Shown: positions 11,035 through 18,731, counted from the stretch's first letter. The stretch: 64,000 nt of DNA from Qipengyuania pelagi (GCF_009827295.1 NZ_WTYD01000001.1:310001-374000), one strand, 5' to 3'. The notes: generated from the letters alone by a model not told the origin. Translations and numbers: made by a program.

Positions 11035-11514
11035 ATGGTATCCGCGTTTCCCCGCTACGCATTCACGGCGCTCGGCATGATCGTGATGGCGCTCGCGCTT
11101 TCGGGCTGCGGCTCAGCGGGCGGGGCAGGCCCCGATGCACGCGAGACCACTGCCTTTAGCGGGATCGCGAGTGGCGAGGCGATCTCGCTTTCCGGCACCG
11201 AACCGTTCTGGAGTGCCGAGATCGAAGGCGGCACCATGCGCTACATGACGATCGAGGATCAGGAGGGTGTGACCTTTCCCGTCGAGCGGTTTGCGGGCAA
11301 TAACGGTCTCTCCTTCAGCGGCCGGATGACGGATCGTACCAGCGGGAGCAAAGGTGGGGCGGCAGTGGACGTCGCCGTCACGCCGGGCGATTGCTCGGAC
11401 GGGATGAGCGATCGCATCTTTCCCTATGTCGCGACTCTGGTTGTCGGTGACGAGACCCTGCAAGGCTGCGCCTATACCGATCGGCAGCCGTTCCGCGGCC
11501 CGGCGCAGCCCTGA
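11035..11514 (+). CDS. COG3650-like periplasmic lipoprotein
   Basis: This 159-residue lipoprotein begins MVSAFPRYAFTALGMIVMAL and has the lipobox LSGC. The mature part has the pattern SLSGTEPFWSAEIEGG near the start and VTPGDCSDGMSDRIFPYVAT with GCAYTD near the end, typical of COG3650-type envelope proteins related to MliC/META families. The two Cys residues may form a disulfide. ATG 11035 is chosen because GGAG lies five bases upstream; ATG 11032 is the alternative. The function is unknown. Confidence 0.7.
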   Translation: MVSAFPRYAFTALGMIVMALALSGCGSAGGAGPDARETTAFSGIASGEAISLSGTEPFWSAEIEGGTMRYMTIEDQEGVTFPVERFAGNNGLSFSGRMTDRTSGSKGGAAVDVAVTPGDCSDGMSDRIFPYVATLVVGDETLQGCAYTDRQPFRGPAQP

Positions 11515-11533
11515 GAGGCCAGTGATTGGGCCG

Positions 11534-11989
11534 ATGATCGGAAACGTCCCATTCCTGCCGCGAATGCTGGGTCTGGCCGGCCTGTTGCCGCAGATCGCCT
11601 GCGTCGGTGTGTTGCATCTCGGCCAAAGCGCCTTGCGTGAGCCTGCGACTCTGATCGCCTTCGCCTATGCTGCGCTGATCTTCACTTTCCTCGGCGGGAC
11701 CTGGTGGGGCATCGCCGCATCGGCGCCTGCGGCGGAACGGCGCCGCACGCTGGGCTGGGTGTGGATCGCGGCTATCCTGCCGAGCCTGATGGCCTTGGCG
11801 GCGTTCCTGCCGCTGGTGTTCGATCTGGCAGGGCCGGAACCCTCGCTGGTCGCTCTTGGAGGGGCGATCCTGTTCAGCCCGCTGGTCGACCGTGCTCTGG
11901 GTCCGCTGGCGCCGCGCTGGTGGATGGCCTTGCGCGTCCCCCTCTCGCTCGGCCTGGGCTCGCTGACCATCGCCGCTGCCCTGGCCTGA
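11534..11989 (+). CDS. DUF3429 family membrane protein
   Basis: This 151-residue protein has about five hydrophobic segments. LPRMLGLAGLLPQIACVGVL begins the first and FTFLGGTWWGIAAS lies in the second loop, as in DUF3429 proteins. The start ATG 11534 follows the upstream stop by 19 bases; GTG 11522 is possible but sits only three bases after GAGAGG. The function is not known. Confidence 0.72.
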   Translation: MIGNVPFLPRMLGLAGLLPQIACVGVLHLGQSALREPATLIAFAYAALIFTFLGGTWWGIAASAPAAERRRTLGWVWIAAILPSLMALAAFLPLVFDLAGPEPSLVALGGAILFSPLVDRALGPLAPRWWMALRVPLSLGLGSLTIAAALA

Positions 11990-12000
11990 CCGGCTGGCAA

Positions 12001-12064
12001 CGCTTGATCGGCTTAGGGCTTGATCGGCTTAGGGCTTGATCGGCTTAGGGCTTGATCGGCTTAG
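12001..12064. repeat. four tandem copies of a 16-bp unit (VNTR-like) at a gene end
   Basis: The 16-bp unit GGCTTGATCGGCTTAG is repeated four times without interruption (12001-12016 with one mismatch, 12017-12032, 12033-12048, 12049-12064). The last copy contains the TAA stop codon of the DUF962 gene on the minus strand (12061-12063). It lies between two convergent genes. Confidence 0.95.
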
Positions 12065-12396
12065 GCGCGCGTTACGCCCGCACGGTCGAGTTCGGGGCCG
12101 AGCCGACCTGTCAGCCACAGCCACCACATCTTGAAATCCGCCTTCAGGCTCCAGGCCGGATAGGTAAAGGTTGCCGGGCGGTTCTTCTCCACCCCGAAAT
12201 GCGCGATCCAGGCGAAGAAATAGCCCGCGACCGGCAGCGCGGCGAGGAGCCACCAGCTTGCGGTCGCCAAGGCGAAGATGGCCAGCGCGATCACGAGCGT
12301 TGTGCCGACATAATGCAGTGCGCGCGTACGCGGCTTGGAATGTTCGCGCAGATAGAAGGGCCAGAATTCGGCGAAAGTCGTGTAGGTCCGGGCCAT
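12061..12396 (-). CDS. DUF962 / Mpo1-like membrane protein
   Basis: This 111-residue protein begins [20 protein letters not shown] and contains [14 protein letters not shown] and [18 protein letters not shown], the conserved His-containing blocks of the DUF962/Mpo1 family. It is predicted to have about three membrane segments. Yeast Mpo1 is an Fe(II) dioxygenase acting on 2-hydroxy fatty acids; the bacterial role is untested. ATG 12396 is used because an upstream extension would need TTG. Its stop codon lies inside the 16-bp tandem repeat. Confidence 0.82.
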   Translation of the reverse strand: MARTYTTFAEFWPFYLREHSKPRTRALHYVGTTLVIALAIFALATASWWLLAALPVAGYFFAWIAHFGVEKNRPATFTYPAWSLKADFKMWWLWLTGRLGPELDRAGVTRA

Positions 12397-12457
12397 GCAA
12401 GTCAGCTTGCGTTCCTGTGAGGGATCGGTCAAGCGAAGCTCGAAGAGAACCGCATGC

Positions 12458-12482
12458 GGAACGAGTCCGGTCTTTAAGCGTG
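12458..12482 (+). promoter_or_regulatory. possible EcfG-type promoter upstream of the LOV kinase
   Basis: GGAAC (12458-12462), 16 bases, then CGTG (12479-12482) is one base from the general-stress consensus GGAAC-N16/17-CGTT. It is 45 bases before the GTG start of the LOV kinase gene. Confidence 0.45.
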
Positions 12483-12527
12483 ACCAGTTCTATCAGGGCG
12501 TGTCTTAACCGATAGCAAGGACAGCCA

Positions 12528-13688
12528 GTGAAGGACGACACCGAAGACCGGTCCGCGGAAATGCCGATCAGCGATGCGCCTGAAGACACGCAGGAGCGTG
12601 CCGATGCGCCCGAAGGCACGCACGAGCGCGATGGCGATGAGCGCTCCAGCAATCAGTCGCATATGCGGTTCGACGAGAGTCCGGGACGCTTTCTGGCCTC
12701 GCGCGGTCAGGCGCAGTTCGCGGGCTCGTCGGGTATGCTGTTCGAACAGGCCATGGCGCAGACCCGCATGGCGATCTGCCTGACCGATCCGAACCAGCAC
12801 GACAATCCCATCGTCTTCGCCAATCGCGCCTTTCGCGAACTGACCGGATATGACGAGGACGAGATCGTCGGGCGCAATTGCCGTTTCCTTCAGGGCAAGC
12901 GCACCGATCGCGAACAGGTCCAGGCCATGCGGCAGGCGATCGAAAGCGAAGAGGTCGCGATCGTCGAACTGCTCAATTATCGCAAGGATGGGAGTGCGTT
13001 CTGGAACGCGCTGCATCTCGGCCCGATCTACAACGATGCGGGCGAGCTGATCTATTTCTTCGGCAGCCAGTGGGACGTCACCGACGTCAAGAGCGCGCGG
13101 GCGGGCGAGGAACATGCGCGCGTGCTGGCGCGCGAATTGTCGCATCGCATGAAGAACATGTTCGCCGTCATCTCGGGCATCGTCACGGTCAGCGGACGTA
13201 TGCACGAGATCGAGGGAGAGGCGGCCGAGATCAATTCGCGGATCCAGGCCCTGGGCCGCGCCTATGAAACGACACTCGATGATGCGGCCAGCGGTTCGAT
13301 CGAACTGGGCCCGGCGATCCGCGCGATCCTCGAACCCTATCGTGCGGCAGGCATGGCGATCTCGATCGAGGGGAACGGCGCGCGCGTCCCGTTCGGGAGC
13401 GTTTCGGTGATCGGCCTGATCCTGCACGAATTCGCCGCCAATGCGGAACAGCATGGGGCCTGGTCATCGCCGGAAGGCCGCGTCACCGTCGATTGGTGCA
13501 TCGTCGAAGGGGGCGAGAAAGCCCGCCTCGAATGGCGCGAGAGCGGCGGACCGACCGTGGACGAGGCGCGTATCTCGCCGGGGGTCGGGACGGCCATCAT
13601 GGACCGGATCGTTCGATCGGCGACCGGGAAAATCGAACGGGTTTGGAAACCGCACGGTCTCGAAGCGGTTGTGGAAGTGACGATATAG
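12528..13688 (+). CDS. blue-light LOV domain HWE-family histidine kinase
   Basis: This is a 386-residue cytosolic kinase. Residues 1-60 are a disordered acidic leader. A PAS/LOV domain spans about 70-190 and has the flavin-adduct motif GRNCRFLQG (115-123) with Cys118. The HWE dimerisation box is ELSHRMKNMFA with phospho-acceptor His206. The ATPase domain has HEFAANAEQHG (His300, Asn305) and the Trp336-x-Glu338 that name the HWE family. It resembles the LOV-HWE kinases of Erythrobacter litoralis. GTG 12528 is chosen because AAGGA lies six bases upstream. The response regulator gene starts ten bases downstream, its probable partner. Confidence 0.93.
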   Translation: MKDDTEDRSAEMPISDAPEDTQERADAPEGTHERDGDERSSNQSHMRFDESPGRFLASRGQAQFAGSSGMLFEQAMAQTRMAICLTDPNQHDNPIVFANRAFRELTGYDEDEIVGRNCRFLQGKRTDREQVQAMRQAIESEEVAIVELLNYRKDGSAFWNALHLGPIYNDAGELIYFFGSQWDVTDVKSARAGEEHARVLARELSHRMKNMFAVISGIVTVSGRMHEIEGEAAEINSRIQALGRAYETTLDDAASGSIELGPAIRAILEPYRAAGMAISIEGNGARVPFGSVSVIGLILHEFAANAEQHGAWSSPEGRVTVDWCIVEGGEKARLEWRESGGPTVDEARISPGVGTAIMDRIVRSATGKIERVWKPHGLEAVVEVTI

Positions 13689-13698
13689 GATTGCCGCC

Positions 13699-14094
13699 TT
13701 GACCGAACCGATTTCGATATTGCTGGTTGATGATGAACCGCTAATCCTCATGGATCTCGAATTTGCCGCCGAGGATCGGGGCTTCAAGCCCTGCTGCGCG
13801 TCCTGCGTGTCGGAAGCCATGGCCCTGATCGAAGATGGCGTCGATGTCGCGGTGCTGGATTTCAACCTCGTGGGCGGAGAGAACTGCCTGCCTATCGCCC
13901 GCGAACTTTCAGAACGTTCGATCCCCTATATCATCCATTCGGGTGACGCGAACCGGCAGGAAGAAGTCTTCGAAATGCTGGACGCGGTCTATGTCCCCAA
14001 GCCGGCATCCTCCGACAAGGTCATCGCCACCGCGCTGAGCGAATTGCGTGGAGCCCGACAGGAGAAATCGCCGACGGCAGCCCCCGCTCACTGA
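13699..14094 (+). CDS. single-domain response regulator
   Basis: This 131-residue receiver domain has no output domain. The acidic pair is Asp11-Asp12 (LLVDDEP), the phospho-acceptor is Asp54 (VLDFNL), the switch residue is Ser81 (IIHSGD) and the conserved Lys is Lys101 (VPKPAS). It follows the LOV kinase by ten bases and probably takes phosphate from it, either as a phosphate sink or to act on a protein partner. The start is TTG 13699 with AGGA eight bases upstream; no ATG is available before the first beta-strand. Confidence 0.9.
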   Translation: MTEPISILLVDDEPLILMDLEFAAEDRGFKPCCASCVSEAMALIEDGVDVAVLDFNLVGGENCLPIARELSERSIPYIIHSGDANRQEEVFEMLDAVYVPKPASSDKVIATALSELRGARQEKSPTAAPAH

Positions 14095-14114
14095 TCTTTC
14101 GGCAGGAACGGCGA

Positions 14115-14152
14115 TGAAAAAACGGGGCGCCGGATTTCTCCGCCGCCCCGTT
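14115..14152 (-). terminator. terminator of the S41 peptidase gene
   Basis: On the minus strand the stem AACGGGGCG ... CGCCCCGTT is followed by a run of T residues, seen as AAAAAA at 14116-14121 on the plus strand. It lies between the convergent response regulator and peptidase genes. Confidence 0.8.
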
Positions 14153-14175
14153 ATTCATAAACGCACAGGAATCCG

Positions 14176-15594
14176 TCAGAACAGGCCCGGCACTTCTCGC
14201 TGCGCGGGGCTGGGAATGTTCGGCTGGAGAAGTTGCTGGCGACCGCCGGCCGATTGCACCGTCTGATCGCCGCCGCTGCTGATCGGCGTGCAGGTGCGAC
14301 CGCCCAGGAAATCCAGCGCCGCTTTGACGGACGCTTCGGCCGGATCGCCCAGCTGCTCGAAAATCCCATCGCTGGCGGCGCAGGTCCGCCGAACCACGCT
14401 GGCAAGGCCGGTGAAATATTCGCCCTGATCGTTGGCATTGGTCGTCTTGAACGCGACCGCGCGCAAGCGATCGTCGCACGCCGAACGGTCGAAGGCGAAC
14501 TGACCGACGGGCTTGCCGAACGTGTTGGTCCCGACCAGCGCGAGGTTGTCGCCCAGATAGGGGATGAAGGAATTGGTCACCAATTCGCTGGCCGACGCCG
14601 TGCCCCCGCGTCCGATCACCGCGATCTTCGTCGCCGCAATGGCCTGGGGCTGCGACGCAAAGCGATCGATTTCGTTCTCCGAGGATTTGGAAGGCCGCAA
14701 CACGGTCTTGCTGAAGACCTGGCCACTCTTGTCGGCTGCCATCAGATCACCGAGCAGTTCCGCGACCGAAACCAGCCCGCCGCCATTATAGCGCAGGTCG
14801 AGGATGACCTTGGTAATCCCCTGCTGCCGGAATTGCTGGAACGCCGTGCGCAGTTGGGGTCCCGCATCCTCGACGATGAAGGTGCGCAGGTTGATATAGC
14901 CGACCGGACCGGTGCCGTCGTTGAGGACCTTGACGCCGTAACGATCAGAGATCGGATCGAGCGAGAATTCGGTCTTGGTGATATTGGCGTTGCGTTCGGT
15001 ACCCTCCCGGGTGCGGAAGGTGAAGGACCGCGCGACCCCAGGGTCGGAAGGCCCAAGCGCGTTGATGACCGCCTGCGGCCCCCCGCTCGACATCAGGGAC
15101 GCGACCGACTGGCCGCCGATGGTCAGCAATTCGGTGCCGCGGTCCATGCCCGCCTGGAAAGCCGTACCGGCTTCGAACGCTTCGAGGACGAAGACGCGAT
15201 TGGCGCTGGTGTCGTAGGCGAGGCGAATGCCGAAGCCGGCGCTCGATCCGCTCTGGATCAGGGCGTTCTCTTCCTTGATCGACGTGATGTAGGTGAAGAA
15301 ACGATCCTTCGACTGCGCGCGCGCCGGGGCGACCAGCGCGTCGATATAATCCTGGACATTCGTGTAGTTCGACGCGGTTACGTTTGTCGCGAGGAGGTCG
15401 GGGAACAGATACCATTCGTTCAGCACGTCGCGCACGAATTGCTGGCGGTTGGCGAGTGAACAGGTGTCGCCCCCAGATGAGGGCGGCGTCGGTGTACCGC
15501 CGGTCGGCGGCGCCGACGAGCTGCCACCACCGCCTCCACAAGCGACGAGCGACAAGGCGAGAGTGGCGGACAGTACGGAACGAGCGAAGGCCAT
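14176..15594 (-). CDS. S41 family (CtpA/Tsp-like) lipoprotein peptidase
   Basis: This 472-residue exported protease begins with the signal MAFARSVLSATLALSLVAC (lipobox Cys19), then a Gly/Ser/Pro linker. A PDZ-like region (about 120-205) precedes the S41 core: VILDLRYNGGG (263-273), the nucleophile motif GTASASE (331-337) and Lys361 in FGKPVGQ. Such enzymes cut C-termini of envelope proteins. ATG 15594 has GGAG seven bases upstream. The gene is single, with its own terminator. Confidence 0.92.
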   Translation of the reverse strand: MAFARSVLSATLALSLVACGGGGGSSSAPPTGGTPTPPSSGGDTCSLANRQQFVRDVLNEWYLFPDLLATNVTASNYTNVQDYIDALVAPARAQSKDRFFTYITSIKEENALIQSGSSAGFGIRLAYDTSANRVFVLEAFEAGTAFQAGMDRGTELLTIGGQSVASLMSSGGPQAVINALGPSDPGVARSFTFRTREGTERNANITKTEFSLDPISDRYGVKVLNDGTGPVGYINLRTFIVEDAGPQLRTAFQQFRQQGITKVILDLRYNGGGLVSVAELLGDLMAADKSGQVFSKTVLRPSKSSENEIDRFASQPQAIAATKIAVIGRGGTASASELVTNSFIPYLGDNLALVGTNTFGKPVGQFAFDRSACDDRLRAVAFKTTNANDQGEYFTGLASVVRRTCAASDGIFEQLGDPAEASVKAALDFLGGRTCTPISSGGDQTVQSAGGRQQLLQPNIPSPAQREVPGLF

Positions 15595-15741
15595 GATGCG
15601 ACTCCAGGCGAAAATTGCGAATCCGGGAGAAGCCTCTCCCCCCAAGATAATGCTTCATCCACCATGCCTTAATCGCGCCTGAGTGCCAATTGCTTGGGAC
15701 GAATTGAGTGGTGCGCCACGAAAAAGGGGTGTTTTCGGATA

Positions 15742-15810
15742 AAAACGGTGCATATTTCCCTCGTTCCCATGGCGCGGCGCAACGGCGCAGCCCAAACAGT
15801 GCACCGTTTT
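15742..15810. repeat. 11-bp perfect inverted repeat in the divergent promoter region
   Basis: AAAACGGTGCA at 15742-15752 is exactly complementary to TGCACCGTTTT at 15800-15810, with 47 bases between. The 240-base gap between the divergent S41 peptidase and PEBP genes is locally AT-richer. It could be a paired protein-binding site or a long-range RNA stem in the PEBP leader. Confidence 0.6.
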
Positions 15811-15834
15811 GTGGCAATCAAAGGATCAAGTGGC

Positions 15835-16449
15835 GTGAGTGATGGTGAGAACTGGGTGACGCGGGCGGTCGGCGGCGGAGCTTTCGCCAACGATCTCGCA
15901 ATCGCGCGCTTCGGTTCGGAAAAACTGCTCGGCCGTTCGGGCTTCGCTCTGACCAGCCCCGCTTTCAAGCACGGCGATGAACTCGATCCCAGCTTCACCG
16001 CAATCGAGGAGGACGCCGTCGCTCCGCCGCTCGAATGGAGCGCGCCGCCTCCGGGCACGCAGGAAGTGGTCCTGATCGTAGAGGATGCGGATGCGCCCGC
16101 CGACAAGCCGCTTCTGCACTGGCTCGCCTGGGGCTTTCCCGGTCAGCGCGGCAAATTGTTCGAAGGCGAGGTTCCGCCCCGCGCGGGCAAGAATGCGCGT
16201 GGCAATTCCGAATGGCTGTTGCCCGATCCGCCGATCGGCAAGGAACATCGCTATGTCTTCCAGCTGTTCGCGCTCGACTTGCCGCTGACGCTGATGCCCG
16301 GCGCCACGCGCGAGGATGTCGAAGCGTCGATCAAGGACCATGTCGTGGCCTGTGCAGTGCTGACAGGGCGGTTCGAAGGGCACGAACGCGAAGACCTCGA
16401 TCTCGAAGAGGATCTGGGCATCGATCCCGAAGATCTCGACCTCGACTGA
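15835..16449 (+). CDS. YbhB/YbcL family (PEBP, Raf-kinase-inhibitor-like) protein
   Basis: This 204-residue cytosolic protein has the PEBP core: SPAFKHGDELDP, APPPGTQEVVLIVEDADAP, HWLAWGFPG and a later block EHRYVFQLFALD. The anion-binding pocket residues Asp and His sit in the DADAP and LLHW motifs. The C-terminus is a very acidic tail (EDLDLEEDLGIDPEDLDLD). The start is GTG 15835, with AAGGA about nine bases upstream; the frame is open earlier but is not PEBP-like. The substrate or partner is unknown. Confidence 0.88.
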   Translation: MSDGENWVTRAVGGGAFANDLAIARFGSEKLLGRSGFALTSPAFKHGDELDPSFTAIEEDAVAPPLEWSAPPPGTQEVVLIVEDADAPADKPLLHWLAWGFPGQRGKLFEGEVPPRAGKNARGNSEWLLPDPPIGKEHRYVFQLFALDLPLTLMPGATREDVEASIKDHVVACAVLTGRFEGHEREDLDLEEDLGIDPEDLDLD

Positions 16450-16523
16450 CAACGATTAAGAATGGTGCGGCTCCGCCCCGGGGGCGCATCTCGAAAAACG
16501 AGCCTGACAGGAAAGGACATATC

Positions 16524-16775
16524 ATGGCTGGGAAGAACAACGCACTACAGAAGCCCGTCAATCTCTCGCCCGAGCTGGAAAACGTCGTGGGCAAGGGTCC
16601 GATGACGCGCGCTCAGGTCACGTCCAAGGTGTGGGACCACATCAAGGCGAACGACCTCCAGGACGCCAAGGACCGCCGCATGATCAACCCCGACGACAAG
16701 CTGGGCGCGGTGATCGGTAAGGAACAGATTTCGATGTTCAAGATGACCGGTGCCGTCTCGAAGCATATGAGCTGA
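16524..16775 (+). CDS. SWIB/MDM2 domain protein
   Basis: This 83-residue protein is a single SWIB domain: VNLSPELENVVG, MTRAQVTSKVWDHIKANDLQD, then MINPDDKLGAVIG and FKMTGAVSKHM. SWIB domains are otherwise known from chromatin remodellers, Chlamydia and plant organelles; small stand-alone versions occur across alphaproteobacteria. AGGAAAGG lies about eight bases before ATG 16524. Its role here is unknown, perhaps nucleoid-related. Confidence 0.9.
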   Translation: MAGKNNALQKPVNLSPELENVVGKGPMTRAQVTSKVWDHIKANDLQDAKDRRMINPDDKLGAVIGKEQISMFKMTGAVSKHMS

Positions 16776-16790
16776 CAGGGTCAATTCCTT

Positions 16791-17195
16791 TCAGTTGTGT
16801 CGGCGGCGGAACGGCCAGTCCGTGACGCCGCCGGCCCACAGCGCCCACCAGACGATGATCGGTTGGGCGAACATGCGCGGGATATGATAGGCAAGGCCCA
16901 GACCGTTGTCGGGCCGCGCCATGTCGAGCGCGAAATGGTTTATATTGGCCGGGAAAACGCAAACCGCATAAAGGGCGAGGCCGATCGCTCCGGCCCGTTG
17001 CAGCGTCGATGACCATCCCTGGGCCAGCGCGATCGCGCCGATCAGTTCCGCGACGCCGGTCAACAGCACGATCGCTTCAGGGTAGGGCAAGCCGCCCGGC
17101 ATGATCGACAGAAATGGTCGCGGCGCAACGATGTGGAGCACTCCGGCGATCGCGTAGAGTGATGCCAATAGGAGGCGGAGGAGCGCGCGGATCAC
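16791..17195 (-). CDS. DoxX-like four-helix membrane protein
   Basis: This 134-residue protein has four predicted helices and the DoxX-family pattern: an N-terminal LYAIAGVLHIVAP, then LLTGVAELIGAIALAQG and a third segment ending PANINHFALD. The GTG start at 17195 overlaps the stop of the upstream DUF3253 gene (GTGA), so it is translationally coupled. DoxX-like proteins have roles in redox and thiol metabolism in some bacteria; this one is uncharacterised. Confidence 0.85.
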   Translation of the reverse strand: MIRALLRLLLASLYAIAGVLHIVAPRPFLSIMPGGLPYPEAIVLLTGVAELIGAIALAQGWSSTLQRAGAIGLALYAVCVFPANINHFALDMARPDNGLGLAYHIPRMFAQPIIVWWALWAGGVTDWPFRRRHN

Positions 17196-17455
17196 GGCTC
17201 GTCACTCGCATTCGTGGTCAGCGAAATCCGATACGGGCCTTCGCGTGTCCGGAGCCCCTGTCCCTTCCAGCTGATAGTGACAATTGCTTCGCCGATCATT
17301 TCGTCGACCGCCGCATGGACTATGGGCATGGATTTGCGCCAATCCTCACCATCGCGAGCCAGAATGCGTGCCGCTTCGCTCGGACAGATAGACGCCCCCC
17401 GTTTGCGCTCGTCGAGCAGGGCCTGAATGGCCGATCGGGGGGTGGCGCAAGCCAT
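17192..17455 (-). CDS. DUF3253 family protein
   Basis: This 87-residue protein begins MACATPRSAIQALLDERKRG and contains ICPSEAARILARDGEDWRKSMP and VTISWKGQGL, matching the small winged-helix-like DUF3253 family. ATG 17455 is used; an extension of five codons would need TTG. Its stop overlaps the start of the DoxX-like gene. The function is unknown. Confidence 0.82.
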   Translation of the reverse strand: MACATPRSAIQALLDERKRGASICPSEAARILARDGEDWRKSMPIVHAAVDEMIGEAIVTISWKGQGLRTREGPYRISLTTNASDEP

Positions 17456-17479
17456 GACGCTTCTCTTCAAACCGTGTGA

Positions 17480-17902
17480 TCAGAGACGCTGGAGGGTGAG
17501 GGCGTCGCGCTCCCCCTCGTAGAACTGGTCGAGCGCGGCGGTAAAGGGGTCGGTATCGTCTGCCGATGCTTCGAACAGAGTCATCGAACTGCGGAATTTC
17601 ATCGCATCCACCGGTCCCAGGATTTCCTCCGCCGCCATCGTCCCGGCCCAGTCCAGCATGGCTTCGGTCGCCTGATCCAAGCGATCGCCAAAAACGGGAT
17701 GTTTCGCGAAGGCGCGTGCCTCGGCCTTGCCGGACAAAGCGAAACGGCGGGCCATTTCACTCGACCCGAGGCCCGCGATTTGCGGGAAGACAAACCACAT
17801 CCAATGGCCTCGTTTCCGCCCTGCATTCAATTCCGCCAGCGCCGCGTCGAACACGTCCTCCTGTGCAGTAAGGAAATGCGCGAAGGGATCAGCATCGGCC
17901 AT
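17480..17902 (-). CDS. DUF1810 family protein
   Basis: This 140-residue protein contains RKRGHWMWFVFPQIAGLG and FALSGKAEARAFAKHPVFG, hallmarks of the DUF1810 (YbiA-neighbour, calpastatin-like) family, and ends SSMTLFEASADD followed by VAL-type helices. It lies between the DUF3140 and DUF3253 genes in the same direction. Five bases separate its start from the end of the DUF3140 gene. The function is unknown. Confidence 0.88.
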   Translation of the reverse strand: MADADPFAHFLTAQEDVFDAALAELNAGRKRGHWMWFVFPQIAGLGSSEMARRFALSGKAEARAFAKHPVFGDRLDQATEAMLDWAGTMAAEEILGPVDAMKFRSSMTLFEASADDTDPFTAALDQFYEGERDALTLQRL

Positions 17903-17907
17903 GGCGC

Positions 17908-18252
17908 TCAGTCCGCCTTGAGCGGATCGTGGCCCCAGTTCATCAGGCTGTAGCGCCAGTCCGTGTCCTCAATATCGCCGTCGGGACGCTGGGCGAGGTG
18001 GCGGTGGATATAGCCGACCACCTTGTCCATATGCTCCCATTGGCTGTCGGTGAGATCGCCCTTGTTCGTGCGCTTAATTGCGACGATGCGGCGCCCCGAT
18101 CTGTGACCGGTGCTTTCGCCGCCATCGCTGTCGCCAACAGATTTCGATTCCTCGGTATCGAGCCAGTCTTCGAGTTCCTGGGGCGCCATGTTGACGCAGT
18201 CGCGAAATTCGGACCAGGTTTCCTCGCGGTCGTCATCCGTGTCCGACGCCAT
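17908..18252 (-). CDS. DUF3140 family protein
   Basis: This 114-residue acidic protein starts MASDTDDDREETWSEFRDCV and contains NMAPQELEDWLDTEES, SGRRIVAIKRTNKGDLTD and DKVVGYIHRHLAQRP, the DUF3140 pattern, with a tail WRYSLMNWGHDP. It is the third gene of a coupled trio (DUF2945-DUF3008-DUF3140); its ATG overlaps the stop of the DUF3008 gene (TGATG). It may bind nucleic acid, but no function is established. Confidence 0.88.
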   Translation of the reverse strand: MASDTDDDREETWSEFRDCVNMAPQELEDWLDTEESKSVGDSDGGESTGHRSGRRIVAIKRTNKGDLTDSQWEHMDKVVGYIHRHLAQRPDGDIEDTDWRYSLMNWGHDPLKAD

Positions 18253-18446
18253 CAGCTGTCATCCTCGTCGACGTGGTCGGGCAGCCCGTCGAGGTCGGTG
18301 GAGGCATAATCCTCCAGCTCGTCCTCGCTCATGCTGTCATACATCTGCTTGGATGCGCCCTGAAGGTCGCCGACCTTGGTATCGCCGCGCTTGGCGGACA
18401 GGGCGGCTCCGGCAGCCTTCTGCTGCGCCTTGCTCTTGGCGGGCAT
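18252..18446 (-). CDS. DUF3008 family protein
   Basis: This 64-residue protein begins MPAKSKAQQKAAGAALSAKR, the typical lysine/alanine-rich start of DUF3008, followed by GASKQMYDSMSEDELEDYAS and an acidic end. It overlaps both neighbours by one base at start and stop. Proteins like this are often general-stress-controlled in alphaproteobacteria. The function is unknown. Confidence 0.88.
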   Translation of the reverse strand: MPAKSKAQQKAAGAALSAKRGDTKVGDLQGASKQMYDSMSEDELEDYASTDLDGLPDHVDEDDS

Positions 18447-18673
18447 CAGTTCTGCGCCGACAATTCGCTGCCGCGCTTCAGGACCTCGTCGCCATCTTCC
18501 TGCTTGATCAGATAGGCCGGATTGTCCTCGGTCCCGTCCTTGGTGATTTCGCTACCCTGAAGGGTGCGGGTCACCTCGCGCTCGAAGCGTTCCTTGATCT
18601 GGCCCTTGCCTTTGCCGTTGCCCCATTCCCATTCGACATACTGGTCGGTCCGGAAGCTGTTCGGATTGCTCAT
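18446..18673 (-). CDS. DUF2945 (hypervirulence-associated TUDOR-like) protein
   Basis: This 75-residue protein starts MSNPNSFRTDQYVEWEWGNG. It carries the small beta-barrel pattern VEWEWGNGKGKGQIKERFER and ending PAYLIKQEDGDEVLKRGSEL of the DUF2945 / HVA1 TUDOR-like family. ATG 18673 has GGAG seven bases upstream; an ATG five codons earlier lacks a ribosome site. It is the first gene of the coupled trio. Confidence 0.88.
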   Translation of the reverse strand: MSNPNSFRTDQYVEWEWGNGKGKGQIKERFEREVTRTLQGSEITKDGTEDNPAYLIKQEDGDEVLKRGSELSAQN

Positions 18674-18706
18674 ATAATCTCTCCGCATTCTCGTGTCGGA
18701 GAGTTC

Positions 18707-18731
18707 AATCCGCCGGGGCGCGGGGCGTTCC
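18707..18731 (-). promoter_or_regulatory. possible EcfG-type promoter of the DUF2945-DUF3008-DUF3140 operon
   Basis: On the minus strand GGAAC (18731-18727) is followed after 16 bases by GATT (18710-18707), a weak fit to GGAAC-N16/17-CGTT. It lies about 35 bases before the start of the DUF2945 gene, the right place for a promoter of this stress-type operon. Confidence 0.35.

Noticed and set aside
17908..18673. Toxin-antitoxin interpretation of the three small coupled genes
   Set aside because: The families DUF2945, DUF3008 and DUF3140 are recognised and there is no toxin-like member.
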